Notes under the pieces: generated by a model
Databases searched by the model: none
What the model was told of the DNA's origin: nothing
What the model saw: the letters and a program-made list of their open reading frames with translations, nothing else
Shown: positions 11,188-23,229 of the stretch, piece after piece
How the letters are laid out: each line of letters begins with the position of its first letter
Position numbering within the stretch: position 1 is the stretch's first letter
Assembly (NCBI GenBank): GCA_946811695.1
Contig: OX328124.1
Span: 29,816,148 to 29,880,147, forward strand
DNA length: 64,000 nt
From: Gonocerus acuteangulatus
Lineage: Eukaryota; Arthropoda; Insecta; Hemiptera; Coreidae
Direction of reading: 5' to 3'
Program-made: the position numbers and the translations under genes

Positions 11188-14090
11188 TGCAGACTGCGAA
11201 GAATTAAGAACACAGAAAAATAACGGACTGACGCAAGTCAAATGAATGGGTCCTTTGAGACTAACCGAACTTTGAGACTTCCTTTGAGAATTTTATGGAA
11301 ACCGAAGTAAGGCAAAATTAGAAACTATTGACTACTTACCTCAACGGCTTACTCTCTGTATTATATTAACACATTTTTCATTGGAAAGTTGGTCCGAGAT
11401 AGTAGTAAAGAAAAAAAAAATGTGTTGACAGAAAAAAGAGGTTGTTCGAATAAATAATTGTTTTCTTGCAACAAACTCGCTATTATAAGGAATGTATTAT
11501 TAATATAAACCCGCTTTATGAATTCAATTATTCTATTCAATCAACCAAAGGGGTAAATATGATTCTTCCGTAATTAATTCATGTAACACCGACACGATAT
11601 AGCTATCCTACGTTGATTGTATAATAGTTTATAATTTCATAATATTTATATAATGGATTAAATAAATAAAACAAGCATAATATATAGAGGAATTTTTATT
11701 AATTAAAATGTACTTCTTAATATATTAGAATTTTTAAATAAATGTATAAATATGTATATGAATATTTTTTTTAAATTACAGAATAGAAGTACATTATCTG
11801 ATTTATTTATTTATTTATTATTTTTTTTTTAGTTTGTTGATTTATCTATTTAGTAGGTTTTTCTATTGAGTGGCTGTAGTGTTTCCTTGCAACGAAATCC
11901 GTTATTAGTGCTCCCTAACTAATGAGGGTTGTGTATTGTGAAAATAAACTAAATTTATCAATAAGAAACTAAGAATTACCTGAAACCTTGCATAGGAGCC
12001 TTAATTTTTTTTTTTTTTTTTTTGTCAACAAAGCATCAAAACTAATGTATACGATGCATTCTGAAAACCTGTGATAGCATGTATTCATCTGAATAATTTT
12101 CGCAATTCAACATAATTTAATTTAATGTTTGTAACAAATTTGAAGTACCAAAACGTTTTATGTTTATTGATGCTGTTGCCTAGATGAGGAATTTAGTCAT
12201 TACGCAGCTGTTGATTGAAGGAATTTTCTTTCGGCTTCATTTGACGGTATGTCGAGTGTTAAACTTTTTACAAATTTGTGAGTGGCAGAAAGAGAGGCTA
12301 ATGGAACCTTTTGATCTTATGCTTCATTTGACGATTTTCACGTACTGGAGTGGATACTTTAGCTTTCATAATCAAATCATCTTCACTTCAGAGCTTATAA
12401 CTTTTTTTTTTTTTTTTTTTTTTGTATCCACGTGAATACAGTATAGTCCCTGGGTAGTCATTATTCACGGTTTGTATTTCCTATTCTTTCTTTAATGCAC
12501 CATTTTTAACGCAGCCGAATTCTGTGATTATGATATTGTTAATAAAAACAAATTATTCGACATTTCTTTTGATACTTTAAAATGTGAATAAATATTAAGA
12601 ATGGATTGAATATTAATTAATTACCACTTTGTGCTGGAAGAGAGAGGCTGGAGATAAAAGGTTATAAACCTATGCAAATTAAACCAATCTGGCACCTATT
12701 TAAACCGAGTTCGTTGCATAAACTTTAAAGTTATAATTGCTATGCATTCCTGCCGTGATTACTATATACATCGGGTCAATAACATGTTAATTTAGTCATT
12801 AAGAATTAGAATCAATTTTGTATTACTCTTTTCTTATTCTGGTCTCATGCTTAAATATTGTTCACTAGTTAGATTTTTACTATACTCCTCTTCTACTATT
12901 TAAAAGAATTTATTGAATTCAACATTCAAATCTTTGAAAAATAAACAGAATTTATATTTACCTTTTTAAGTTTTTGAAGGGAGTTTGTGTTGCTATTCAA
13001 TTTTGAGACTGGCAAATGTGGAAGTTTCTAACATTTACTGTCGGATATCATAGATATGGGGCTAGTTGTTTAGGAATAAACGAATACCTAGATAATACCT
13101 AAATTTGAAGGAGGATATACTAACGGATTTCGATTCGAAAACCACAGCTCCACCACATTGGGAGGTGAAGCGCTCCATTTACCATTTGGTGGGCACTATC
13201 GCTTGTACCATGTTGTCCTAAAACACGTTTAATGTTACACAACTCACTCGATAAATGTTGTGATAAAATTTAGACTCCCAAGTATCGTATTAGGTATTAC
13301 GCTTCCGTAGAATTTTTGAGAATTGCCCAAATCTTTATTTCTCATTCTTTCCTTTAGTTTTATTAAAAAATTGGATATTTTTTGGCCATGGGTGTTGGTT
13401 GGATTTCCACTAGGGAATTTGCTTTTTTTTTTAGAGATCAGGAAAAGGCATCAGCTCTATCCTGCAGAGAACTAGTATGAATTTGCGTCCACTGGCACCT
13501 TAAATTATACATAATGTGCTATGTTGGTTGTCACATACATGAACGAACATGGCCGTTGTCATGTATGTAGTATGAATGAGTGAATTTAATCTGTCGATAA
13601 TTCCACATTCATTAAAACGATAATCTTGTTCTAATTGACGATGCCATCTTCATTGATACAAATTTCGCCATGGCAAACGGTATTCAGGCAATTTGTAAAG
13701 TTTGACAGGTATTTCATTGTCAATTCCTCAGTTTGTAATATTGTAATTGATTAGATGCCCTACTTGCGAGGGCTTAATGGGAATAGTAATACTAGGGCGT
13801 GAGGAGTAGATTTAAGTTTGTTAGATGGAAGTTAGAGACAATTGACTCCAACTTGCCTTGGACGCGGTGTCCCTTTCGCCCTGGCGCTATACCGTGATAA
13901 AACCCTTGCTTTGTTCTCACAAAGCCTCTTTATACTCTCCTCCTCAGCGAGAGGAATTTTCAATTTTACGTTCCATTGCGGAGATTTCTTGCGGTTCGGC
14001 TAGGCTGGAAATTGTCTTGCAATGCGTGAGGAATCGATTGAAAATGTGAAGTTGGTATTAGTCATTTCTCGTGATGGAAGAATATATATC
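9906..14090. other. AT-rich non-coding DNA
   Basis: Holds a (TA)n tract at 11144-11183 and T runs at 12006-12023 and 12403-12423, but no exon or repeat family I can name. Open frames at 9677-9940, 10082-10285, 12184-12435 and 13858-14049 show no family signature. Confidence 0.45.
11144..11183. repeat. (TA)n microsatellite
   Basis: About 20 TA units in AT-rich non-coding DNA. Confidence 0.95.
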
Positions 14091-14330
14091 CAGATAAAGT
14101 CTTATGAACCTGTTTAACACGTTCGAGCCCAGCGTCGTGGCATATGCGTCCGAGAGATGTTTTCTGCGGACCAGCGTGGTTTTCTTTCCTTGCCCTGTAC
14201 GCTTCGCATTTGATTTGGGACCTCATTACTTATTCCCCGTTAGGTTTGTGGGTCTGGTATCGTATGATACTGAATCCGCCCAAAAAATTCCTTCAGCGGG
14301 CCCGCTGTCGTGGCATATTTGTATTTGTAA

Positions 14331-14730
14331 CTAGCTGTTGCCCAGTGTGCCGTGCTACACCTACTATCTGCCTATGACTCTCCCCATATCAAGATCTACC
14401 TGTATACCCAGTAACGCCAAAAACTGCCAAACGGTCTGAATTTGTTTAAACTGCATTACATGATTATATACTGATGTAAAGTCATCAATGAGTTCGAGTT
14501 ATTCTAATTATCAAGAACATCAACAAATAAATTTGAGACATTATCCAAAATGGCTGTCGATTCAAAATGGCCGTCAGAATCTGAAAGGTTCAGTTCAGGC
14601 TATTTTGACCTAGCCTAGGAGATTTCCCGTATCAAGACCTACCTTTGTGCCAAGTTTGGTCAAAATCGGTCAAACGGTGTAGATTTGTATAAGGAACAAA
14701 CAGACATACGGACAAACAGACAGACACGTG

Positions 14731-14797
<67 letters not shown>
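14331..14797 (-). mobile_element. Non-autonomous Helitron, second copy
   Basis: Read on the minus strand it starts TCTATATAT after A (14797) and ends GGCAACAGCTAG before T (14331), again the Helitron A/T insertion signature. The 5' part is ATAAATCACGTGTCTGTCTG followed by the short-motif GTTTGTCC/GTATGTC region, as in the copy at 5813, which is longer by its internal repeats. Its 5' end holds the (TA)n tract at 14734-14795, which has grown from the short TATATATA of the other copy. Confidence 0.85.
14734..14795. repeat. (TA)n microsatellite inside Helitron 5' end
   Basis: About 31 TA units directly inside the TC terminus of the Helitron, where the related copy has only about four. Confidence 0.95.
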
Positions 14798-16480
14798 TTA
14801 ATCCACTAAAAGTACATAATTTTTATAGTTTCTTCACTTATTTATTTTTTTTATATTTTTTTTTTTTTTTTTATATGTTTGCCGGAATAACTATACAAAT
14901 GGAAGACTTGGGCCCTGATATAAATTTTGTTCGAAGCCTGGTATGCGGGGCTCAGAATATGTTGATCTCAACTTCATCCTTACTTCTGAGAACATTGCTA
15001 CTATTCATTTCTTGTATTAATATTTAAATACTCATATTTGTTACCTAGAAGAAGGAAAATTTAGGTAGAAATAATCCAGTGTTAACATGTCCATAATCTG
15101 AAGCATCCTACTGGATACGGTAGCTAGCTGTATTAGCTTAATGCAATAGCAGTTAGTTTTAATTTTTGTTTTTTTTTTTGTTTTTTTTTTAATACAAATC
15201 TTATGTTAAATTTACCCTTAATAAACCGAAGCTTCATTCTCTTTTTGAAAGAGATCATACAATGATTAGTTCTCGTAAACTCTGTTCATATAAATATTTC
15301 TTCCTTTATATCTTCAATATTTGTTAATAGTTGAACCGCCTAGCCGCGTCAACTTATTAAATAACAGATAAACTGTAAGTTTTTTTTAATTCCCCAACCT
15401 ACCCAAGTGGGTAAATATTGATTATTTTTCAGACAAGCTGTTTTAGTAGCCTATTACTTTTTACCGCTGCAATAAAAGCCGAACTGAAGATTAATTAACC
15501 TCTTAGGAATTAGTTGTTTTTTAATAGGTCATAAAATGTATGTTATCCTCCCTTTAAGTATTAAATCCTTATTGATCATTTAGCTGCCGTATATGCCATG
15601 ATCATTTTTATACCATACATGCTTTTACACAAAATCCTTCCATTTCACTTTAGAAGAAGTTCTAGTGTGTGTGATAAATGGGAATTTCATGTATTGTTAC
15701 TAAAAAGTTCGCGTGCACTGTCATAATAGTTTTTAAGGAGTTGGTAGACTTTTGATGGATCATCTCCTTTAAATATAGACGAAGTTATAGTGAATGTTAT
15801 TGTATTCTTGTACAACATTGAATATTCGGAAATGTGGATAGCAATTTTTTTTAAATACTTCCAAGGCCTCGAAAATGTGAACTTTATTACTCAATATAGC
15901 TTATTTACACTTTGGACTGCTTCCAACTAACTTCATTAGAACGTACGAGCTCCCTTTGTTGGTCCGTGCTCAAACTTTATTAATTTGTTTAGAACATTAC
16001 ATTTGGATATTGGCCTTTCCCTCTCGAACACTCTTCATTTCTGATATATTTCTTTAACCGTTTCTCTTATTTCATGATAATAATCATTAAGTCTATCTCG
16101 GCTTGTTTAAAATATATTTAGAGACTATTATTGCCTAACGATTCATGCTTAAATATGAACTTTGTAATTAAACCTTTTTTTTTCGATTCTCATGCTTTAA
16201 TTGTTGATTGTTACTTGGTGAATAGTACATTGAATACGTATATTGTAGCTTTTTCGCAGCGTTATTCAGTAACATCTCGTAACGTTGATTAATTTTTAGG
16301 AGAGACTTTCGAGGAATTTCCTATGGTTCATACTTTTTGGGGAATGACTTTTTCCTGTTGGACGTGTCAGCACTTGCGTAATATTCATATCAGCTCATGT
16401 GACGAATCATACATGAGAATGATATCAACAATAATGACAAATAACATACCGTTCTGTGACTTTCAACATTGACGTACCAA
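14798..16480. other. AT-rich non-coding DNA
   Basis: Two T-rich runs (14846-14872, 15168-15190). No gene or repeat recognised. Confidence 0.45.
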
Positions 16481-16520
16481 TATCTTGATTGTACAAAACA
16501 AACCATCTTGCGACAAATGC

Positions 16521-19500
16521 ATTATATGCTTTACATTAAAACAGTTCCTTAAGAAAGGCAGGAGACGTCCTCCTCATGACTTATTAGAAGGTGGGAGCCA
16601 GGATCTTTTACTGTTGGCCAATATAGTCTCTTACAGTAAACAAGACTGTACAATTTATTTGGAAACATGTCCTGAACAACTAGCAAATTATATGCTTTAC
16701 ATTAAAACAGTTCCTTAAGAAAGGCTGGAGACGTCACTCCTCATGACTTATTAGAAGGTGGGAGCCAGGATCTTTTACCGTTGGCCAATATAGTCTCTTA
16801 CAGTAAACAAGACTGTACAATTTATTTGGAAACATGTCCTGAACAACCAGCAAATTATATGTTCTACATTAAAACAGTTCCTTAAGGAAGGCTGGAGACG
16901 TCACTCCTCATGACTTATTAGAAGGTGGGAGCCAGGATCTTTTACTGTTGGCCAATATAGTCTCTTACAGTAAACAAGACTGTACAATTTATTTGGAAAC
17001 ATGTCCTGAACAACCAGCAAATTATATGCCTTACATTAAAACAGTTCCTTAAGAAAGGCTGGAGACGTCACTCCTCATGACTTATTAGAAGGTGGGAGCC
17101 AGGATCTTTTACTGTTGGCCAATATAGTCTCTTACAGTAAACAAGACTGAACAATTTATTTGGGGACATGTCCTGAACAACCAGCAAATTATATGCTTTA
17201 CATTAAAACAGTTCCTTAAGAAAGGCAGGAGACGTCCTCCTCATGACTTATTAGAAGGTGGGAGCCAGGATCTTTTACTGTTGGCCAATATAGTCTCTTA
17301 CAGTAAACAAGACTGAACAATTTATTTGGGGACATGTCCTGAACAACCAGCAAATTATATGCTTTACATTAAAACAGTTCCTTAAGAAAGGCAGGAGACG
17401 TCCTCCTCATGACTTATTAGAAGGTGGGAGCCAGGATCTTTTACTGTTGGCCAAAATAGTCTCTTACAGTAAACAAGACTGTACAATTTATTTGGAAACA
17501 TGTCCTGAACAACCAGCAAATTATATGCCTTACATTAAAACAGTTCCTTAAGAAAGGCTGGAGACGTCACTCCTCATGACTTATTAGAAGGTGGGAGCCA
17601 GGATCTTTTACTGTTGGCCAAAATAGTCTCTTACAGTAAACAAGACTGAACAATTTATTTGGGGACATGTCCTGAACAACCAGCAAATTATATGCTTTAC
17701 ATTAAAACAGTTCCTTAAGAAAGGCAGGAGACGTCCTCCTCATGACTTATTAGAAGGTGGGAGCCAGGATCTTTTACTGTTGGCCAATATAGTCTCTTAC
17801 AGTAAACAAGACTGAACAATTTATTTGGGGACATGTCCTGAACAACCAGCAAATTATATGCCTTACATTAAAACAGTTCCTTAAGAAAGGCTGGAGACGT
17901 CACTCCTCATGACTTATTAGAAGGTGGGAGCCAGGATCTTTTACTGTTGGCCAATATAGTCTCTTACAGTAAACAAGACTGAACAATTTATTTGGAAACA
18001 TGTCCTGAACAACCAGCAAATTATATGCTTTACATTAAAACAGTTCCTTAAGAAAGGCAGGAGACGTCCTCCTCATGACTTATTAGAAGGTGGGAGCCAG
18101 GATCTTTTACTGTTGGCCAATATAGTCTCTTACAGTAAACAAGACTGAACAATTTATTTGGGGACATGTCCTGAACAACCAGCAAATTATATGCTTTACA
18201 TTAAAACAGTTCCTTAAGAAAGGCAGGAGACGTCCTCCTCATGACTTATTAGAAGGTGGGAGCCTGGATCTTTTACTGTTGGCCAATATAGTCTCTTACG
18301 GTAAACAAGACTGTACAATTTATTTGGAAACATGTCCTGAACAACCAGCAAATTATATGCTTTACATTAAAACAGTTCCTTAAGGAAGGCTGGAGATGTC
18401 ACTCCTCATGACTTATTAGAAGGTGGGAGCCAGGATCTTTTACTGTTGGCCAATATAGTCTCTTACGGTAAACAAGACTGTACAATTTATTTGGAGACAT
18501 GTCCTGGACAACCAGCAAATTATATGCTTTACATTAAAACAGTTCCTTAAGAAAGGCTGGAGACGTCACTCCTCATGACTTATTAGAAGGTGGGAGCCAG
18601 GATCTTTTACTGTTGGCCAATATAGTCTCTTACGGTAAACAAGACTGTACAATTTATTTGGAAACATGTCCTGAACAACCTGCAAATTATATGCTTTACA
18701 TTAAAACAGTTCCTTAAGAAAGGCTGGAGACGTCACTCCTCATGACTTATTAGAAGGTGGGAGCCAGGATCTTTTACTGTTGGCCAATATAGTCTCTTAC
18801 AGTAAACAAGACTGAACAATTTATTTGGAAACATGTCCTGAACAACCAGCAAATTATATGCTTTACATTAAAACAGTTCCTTAAGAAAGGCTGGAGACGT
18901 CACTCCTCATGACTTATTAGAAGGTGGGAGCCAGGATCTTTTACTGTTGGCCAATATAGTCTCTTACGGTAAACAAGACTGTACAATTTATTTGGAAACA
19001 TGTCCTGAACAACCTGCAAATTATATGCTCTACATTAAAACAGTTCCTTAAGAAAGGCTGGGGACGTCACTCCTCATGACTTATTAGAAGGTGGGAGCCA
19101 GGATCTTTTACTGTTGGCCAAAATAGTCTCTTACAGTAAACAAGACTGAACAATTTATTTGGGGACATGTCCTGAACAACCAGCAAATTATATGCTTTAC
19201 ATTAAAACAGTTCCTTAAGAAAGGCTGGAGACGTCACTCCTCATGACTTATTAGAAGGTGGGAGCCAGGATCTTTTACTGTTGGCCAAAATAGTCTCTTA
19301 CAGTAAACAAGACTGAACAATTTATTTGGGGACATGTCCTGAACAACCAGCAAATTATATGCTTTACATTAAAACAGTTCCTTAAGGAAGGCTGGAGATG
19401 TCACTCCTCATGACTTATTAGAAGGTGGGAGCCAGGATCTTTTACTGTTGGCCAATATAGTCTCTTACAGTAAACAAGACAGTACAATTTATTTGGAGAC

Positions 19501-19687
19501 ATGTCCTGAACAACCAGCAAATTATATGCCTTACATTAAAACAGTTCCTTAAGAAAGGTTGGAGACGTCACTCCTCATGACTTATTAGAAGGTGGGAGCC
19601 AAGATCTTTTACTGTTGGCCGAAATAGTCTCTTACAGTAAACAAGACTGAACAATTTATCTGGGGACATGTCCTGAACAACCAGCAA
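16521..19687 (+). repeat. 19-copy 166/167-bp satellite array
   Basis: The landmark ATTATATGC recurs at 16521, 16687, 16854, 17021, 17188, 17354, 17520, 17687, 17853, 18020, 18186, 18352, 18519, 18686, 18853, 19020, 19187, 19354 and 19521, so the period is 166 or 167. Two subtypes explain the lengths. Type A has GCAGGAGACGTCCTCC (166 bp; starts 16521, 17188, 17354, 17687, 18020, 18186). Type B has GCTGGAGACGTCACTCC (167 bp; all others). A second variable site is TGTACAATTTATTTGGAAAC versus TGAACAATTTATTTGGGGAC. Units are otherwise nearly identical. The period is close to nucleosome spacing, as in many centromeric or heterochromatic satellites. There is no hammerhead core and no coding frame. 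Confidence 0.97.
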
Positions 19688-19799
19688 ATGTCATGCATTC
19701 TACTACTGACATTTTAAAACCTCTATTTCTATGAATAGATGGACCAATTAACTTTTGATAGCCATCATTAGATCGTTAATTAGACAACGCAAAGGATAA

Positions 19800-20160
19800 A
19801 TGTATTTAATAATAATAATTAAACCAGATACTCTCATAATTGACAAGAATAATAGGACGTTTGGTATTATTGATATCTCAGTCCCGAATGATGAGAATAT
19901 CCGGAATGCATATGCCGAAAAGCTGCGACAATATCAAGACTTTACCATTGATTTCAAAGACCTCTACAAATTAAATTCCGCTAGAGTTACTGAAGTTATT
20001 ATTTTGACCAATAGTTAAAAACCGAATACTACAGTAAGTGCTACCAAATATCTGAAATCGTCAGAGGAAGTAAGGTATTAATATCATCTCAGTGAGCAGT
20101 ACTACTCGACACAGCTAGAATTGTTACGCAATTTCTAAATGCCCTAAATAAATATGTTAA
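19800..20160 (+). pseudogene. LINE C-terminal endonuclease-like fragment, broken
   Basis: The open part (19800-20018, 72 residues) has a KPD triplet (residues 8-10), then IIDISVPND (24-31), an AEKLRQYQDF helix and a VTEVIIL strand. This order resembles the C-terminal restriction-like endonuclease region of non-LTR retrotransposons of the R2/NeSL/R4 type, where the PD...D pattern is catalytic. The frame stops at 20018. After further stops and a frame change, an LLRNFLNAL-like piece (about 20120-20150) resembles the usual end of such proteins. Reverse transcriptase is absent, so this is a 5'-truncated dead copy. It starts about 110 bp after the satellite array. The clade is uncertain. Confidence 0.55.
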
Positions 20161-20164
20161 TAAA

Positions 20165-21355
20165 TAAAAATAATCATAATGTTTATTAATTGGAACTACC
20201 CCCCAGTAAAAATATCTTCGAGTAATCTGAGACACCACAGCCCTTAATAATAATAGGTTTATTAAGGGACTTAACATCTGCAGTCATCAAAGGTTTACCT
20301 CATTTGCGGTATTTTTATTTTAATTCTCGATGTAAATAGGTGCTTGAAAAGTAAATAATTAATTTCCACTGGAAACTGATTACAAAGTTAAACAAAATCA
20401 GGGTTATGTATTAAAAATTACTTTTGCTATGAGCAAAACTGACTGACGTGCTATCTGTTATTATAGAGAATACGTACGGGGTGATGTGTACAATTATCGA
20501 AAGACTGTAAAATATATTATAATTTAAAAGGGGACTATTGTATAAATTAAGGTAAAACATATACCAGTAAATCAGTAGAAGAATAAATGCCAATGACCAA
20601 GATCGGAGGCACTTTACCGTGTTCATATTTCTACGTTTAACTATAATAGATTTATACCTTTAGGAATAAAATGGCCGGAGGGAAGAAGATAATGGATGAT
20701 GGTTATTAGGAGATATTGTATATAAATTCAGCGGTAGTACATTACAATAGGAGACTAACAAAGGTAGTTAGTTGGTTCTAGTATCCTCTTTCACAAGGCC
20801 GCATTGTAGGGGATTGGAGCACTATCTTCACTTAGCCACTTCATTCTCATTGTAATTGGGTTTAAACATTAAATATCATAATAATAATAATAGCAGAACA
20901 TTTGCCAAACCTTAGTATAAAGATAAAAATAAAGTAAAAGTCGGTGGTGTTCGAGAGTCTAAATATTTGATGATAAGCTTGAATAATTTCAAGAAGAATT
21001 ATAAGATGTCTACAGAATGTGTAAATTCTTCTGAATATAGAATTACTTCTGAGAATTTCCTCTTTCTATTTTAATGGTCTGCCAATGAATGTATCAAGTA
21101 GCCCCTTTAATTATAATAATCCATTATCCTCTCCAGCCCTTCACATTATTCCGAAAAGGTATAGATTGTCTTCAATGTATCCGCCTCTTTAATTGATTGC
21201 TTGGTTCATGTTTCTGCAATTAATTATCTTTTAAAATTTCATTTATTTTCATTTAACTTTAATCATCGCCTACTGACCTCATAGCGTTTCATTCTTTTTA
21301 AGGGTGTTACTTTACTACCCTGCAATGGAATTTAATTACCCTTTAAAAAGAATAA
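20165..21355. other. AT-rich non-coding DNA
   Basis: No recognisable gene or repeat. The open frames at 20089-20277 and 20411-20626 have no family signature. Confidence 0.4.
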
Positions 21356-21360
21356 ATTAT

Positions 21361-22010
21361 GAATGAATGAATGAATGAAAAAAAAACTTTATTCTGGGAC
21401 TTCGTCCCATAAGAATAAAAATAAGTACAAAATAAACAATAAACAAATTTAACCTAAAAATATAAATATGAATAAAGAAAAACAAAAGTATAAAAGAACA
21501 AAACAAAAAAAGCAACTAATACAAATATTATATGTGAAGCCTTAAATAATAAAATGAAATATAAGTAAATATGTACATTCATTGGAATGGGGCAATGATG
21601 ATACAATGATCAGAGGGGGATGGGAATAAAATTAAAGAGTTTAAATAAACAAATAAATATTAAAAAGTTGAATAAATATTAAAGGAATGGGGGCTATAAA
21701 AAGATATAAACTAGGAAAATGCATAAACACGAGAAAAAAACAGCAATATAATTTACAAAGGTAATCAGGTCTTCCTGGTGGTGAAATTTTAAGAAGCGTC
21801 TTCCTGGGAGGATAGGAGAAAAGCAAAGAGGCGGGATTTAAAGACAGGTAAGGAAGGAGAGTGTCGAATGGAAAGAGGGATAGAGTTCCAGAAGGAGGAG
21901 GCTCGGGAGATGAAGGAACGGTCGAAGAAGGCTGTTTTATGAGTGGGAGGATAGAGATCGGAGGGACGGGAGCGGGTACCACGGGAATGGACAGCCGATT
22001 TAAACTGCAT
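21361..22010 (-). pseudogene. 5'-truncated LINE 3' end (RT C-terminus plus 3' UTR)
   Basis: The minus frame 22010-21789 (73 residues) reads RGTRSRPSDLYPP, then a FFDRSFISRASSFWNSIP stretch and LPVFKSRLFAFL. This R..R..L..P..T..F..SF...A...WN.LP......L..FK..L pattern is the usual C-terminal tail of CR1/Jockey-type non-LTR reverse transcriptases. A stop and ~400 bp of A-poor 3' UTR follow on the minus strand. The end is a TTCATTCATTCA microsatellite tail (21361-21378), as many LINEs have. Everything upstream of the tail region is missing. An overlapping frame (21641-21982) is a shadow. Confidence 0.75.
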
Positions 22011-22320
22011 TATGGATCCTTAAATTTCAAAAAATAGATGTAGTAATTTTTTAGGAAATTATTTCACTAAATATTTTGTTTGAATACGAAAATAAAATAA
22101 AATGAGATGGACAATGGTGTAGTAAATACTTTAGCTATAAGATGTCTAAATAAATCCACATGTACATCCTTTACACATTAACTAATATTTTTATATCAGT
22201 GCTCAATGTCTAACATATATTAAACAGGTTTTGTTGGAGCCCACTAAAAGATTGGGAGCTAAAAAAAAAAAAAAAAAATAACAGGATATATCTCTTTAAA
22301 ATATACTATAAATAATAATA
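22011..22320. other. AT-rich non-coding DNA
   Basis: An A run at 22261-22278. Nothing else recognised. Confidence 0.4.
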
Positions 22321-22323
22321 TAT

Positions 22324-22603
22324 AAAAAATCAGTCCCATAACAGGCCACGAGGGCCCTGAGGGACAGATACTATAGAGGTATCTGATTCATGAACATACG
22401 GCATACTAGGGAGATGGTGTGGTCAGTACTACTGCTTGGGTCATTAGCACTAAGGTACCCATTAATAAATTAATTAAAGGCTGGGTTGGCCTAGGGACGG
22501 TCAGGGAGGCCGAATTCAACCCATGAAGCAAAACTAGACACTAGAAGAAAAGATCTGCAGTGCTTCCTCGGGATTTGACCTCAGGCCTCCTAACCTCGCC
22601 CCC
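22324..22603 (-). mobile_element. tRNA-headed SINE, family A, inverted copy
   Basis: This is the reverse complement of the copy at 3641. It starts with the A-run/tail (AAAAAATCAGTCCC), followed by the inverted body (GGCCACGAGG, AGGCTGGGTTGGCCTAGGGA) and a head with a diverged B box (GGATTTGACCTC on this strand). Confidence 0.75.
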
Positions 22604-22720
22604 TTATATATACTATTCTGCATAAATGCATAAATACTATTCTGCATAAATGCATAAATATTATACTCGATTGCCATCCTTTAGTTTAACTTCTATATGC
22701 CTGTGATTGGCATAAAAGGT

Positions 22721-22726
<6 letters not shown>

Positions 22727-22780
<54 letters not shown>
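22727..22780. repeat. (TA)n microsatellite
   Basis: About 27 TA units. Confidence 0.97.
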
Positions 22781-22781
<1 letters not shown>

Positions 22782-22887
22782 TCTCTGATTTACCAGATTT
22801 TTTTTTCTTCTTTGTTTTTTATTTACAGAAATATTACAATCTACAGTATATGTATTATGTAATTTGACATAGGTACAGGTATAGCTT

Positions 22888-23060
22888 GACCACGCCTCGG
22901 TGCCACCAGTTGTCAACCGAATACCTTCCTTTAGGAAGGATTCTAGGATGACCTGGCTGGAGTTAACCTCGCGCCATCCAACCACACCCTGCGACTAGCA
23001 GGGAGGATTGGAGGCGAATGAGGCGTGGCCTGTGATATCACGAGGAGAGAAGGTATCCAT
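22888..23060. repeat. Partial inverted repeat
   Basis: GACCACGCCTC near 22888 is answered by GAGGCGTGG near 23020, and GAATACCTTC by GAAGGTATCC further out (about 23048). An inner hairpin CCTTCCTTTAGGAAGG lies near 22925. It may be a worn fold-back MITE; no target duplication was identified. Confidence 0.4.
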
Positions 23061-23160
23061 CGATATCACTCTCATTTATCATATCACTCTCAATTATCTT
23101 ACCAGATTTTAAAGTAAATTATGCATGTTTTATTTATATTATAACTAGCTCAATAATTAT

Positions 23161-23220
23161 CATTACTAACAGCTTATTATATTTTTCAGGTGAGTTTCAC
23201 AATATTTCCTGCTGGTGAGT
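23161..23220 (+). promoter_or_regulatory. Candidate recursive splice site or 25-nt microexon
   Basis: TTACTAAC (branch-point consensus, branch A about 23169) is followed by the T-rich TTATTATATTTTTCAG (AG at 23188-23189) and at once by GTGAGT (23190-23195). A second good donor, CTG|GTGAGT, lies at 23215. Two readings are possible. One is a zero-length exon (ratchet point) of the AG|GTRAGT type known from very long insect introns. The other is a 25-nt microexon, 23190-23214. It is on the same strand as the candidate terminal exon at 48472. Confidence 0.4.
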
Positions 23221-23229
23221 TATTCAATA

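Noticed and set aside
16485..16718. 77-residue open frame over the satellite start
   Set aside because: It is a translation of satellite units; the frame breaks in the next unit because units are 166 or 167 bp.
16521..19687. CRISPR-like array
   Set aside because: Units are full-length near-identical tandem copies without unique spacers, and the DNA is eukaryotic.
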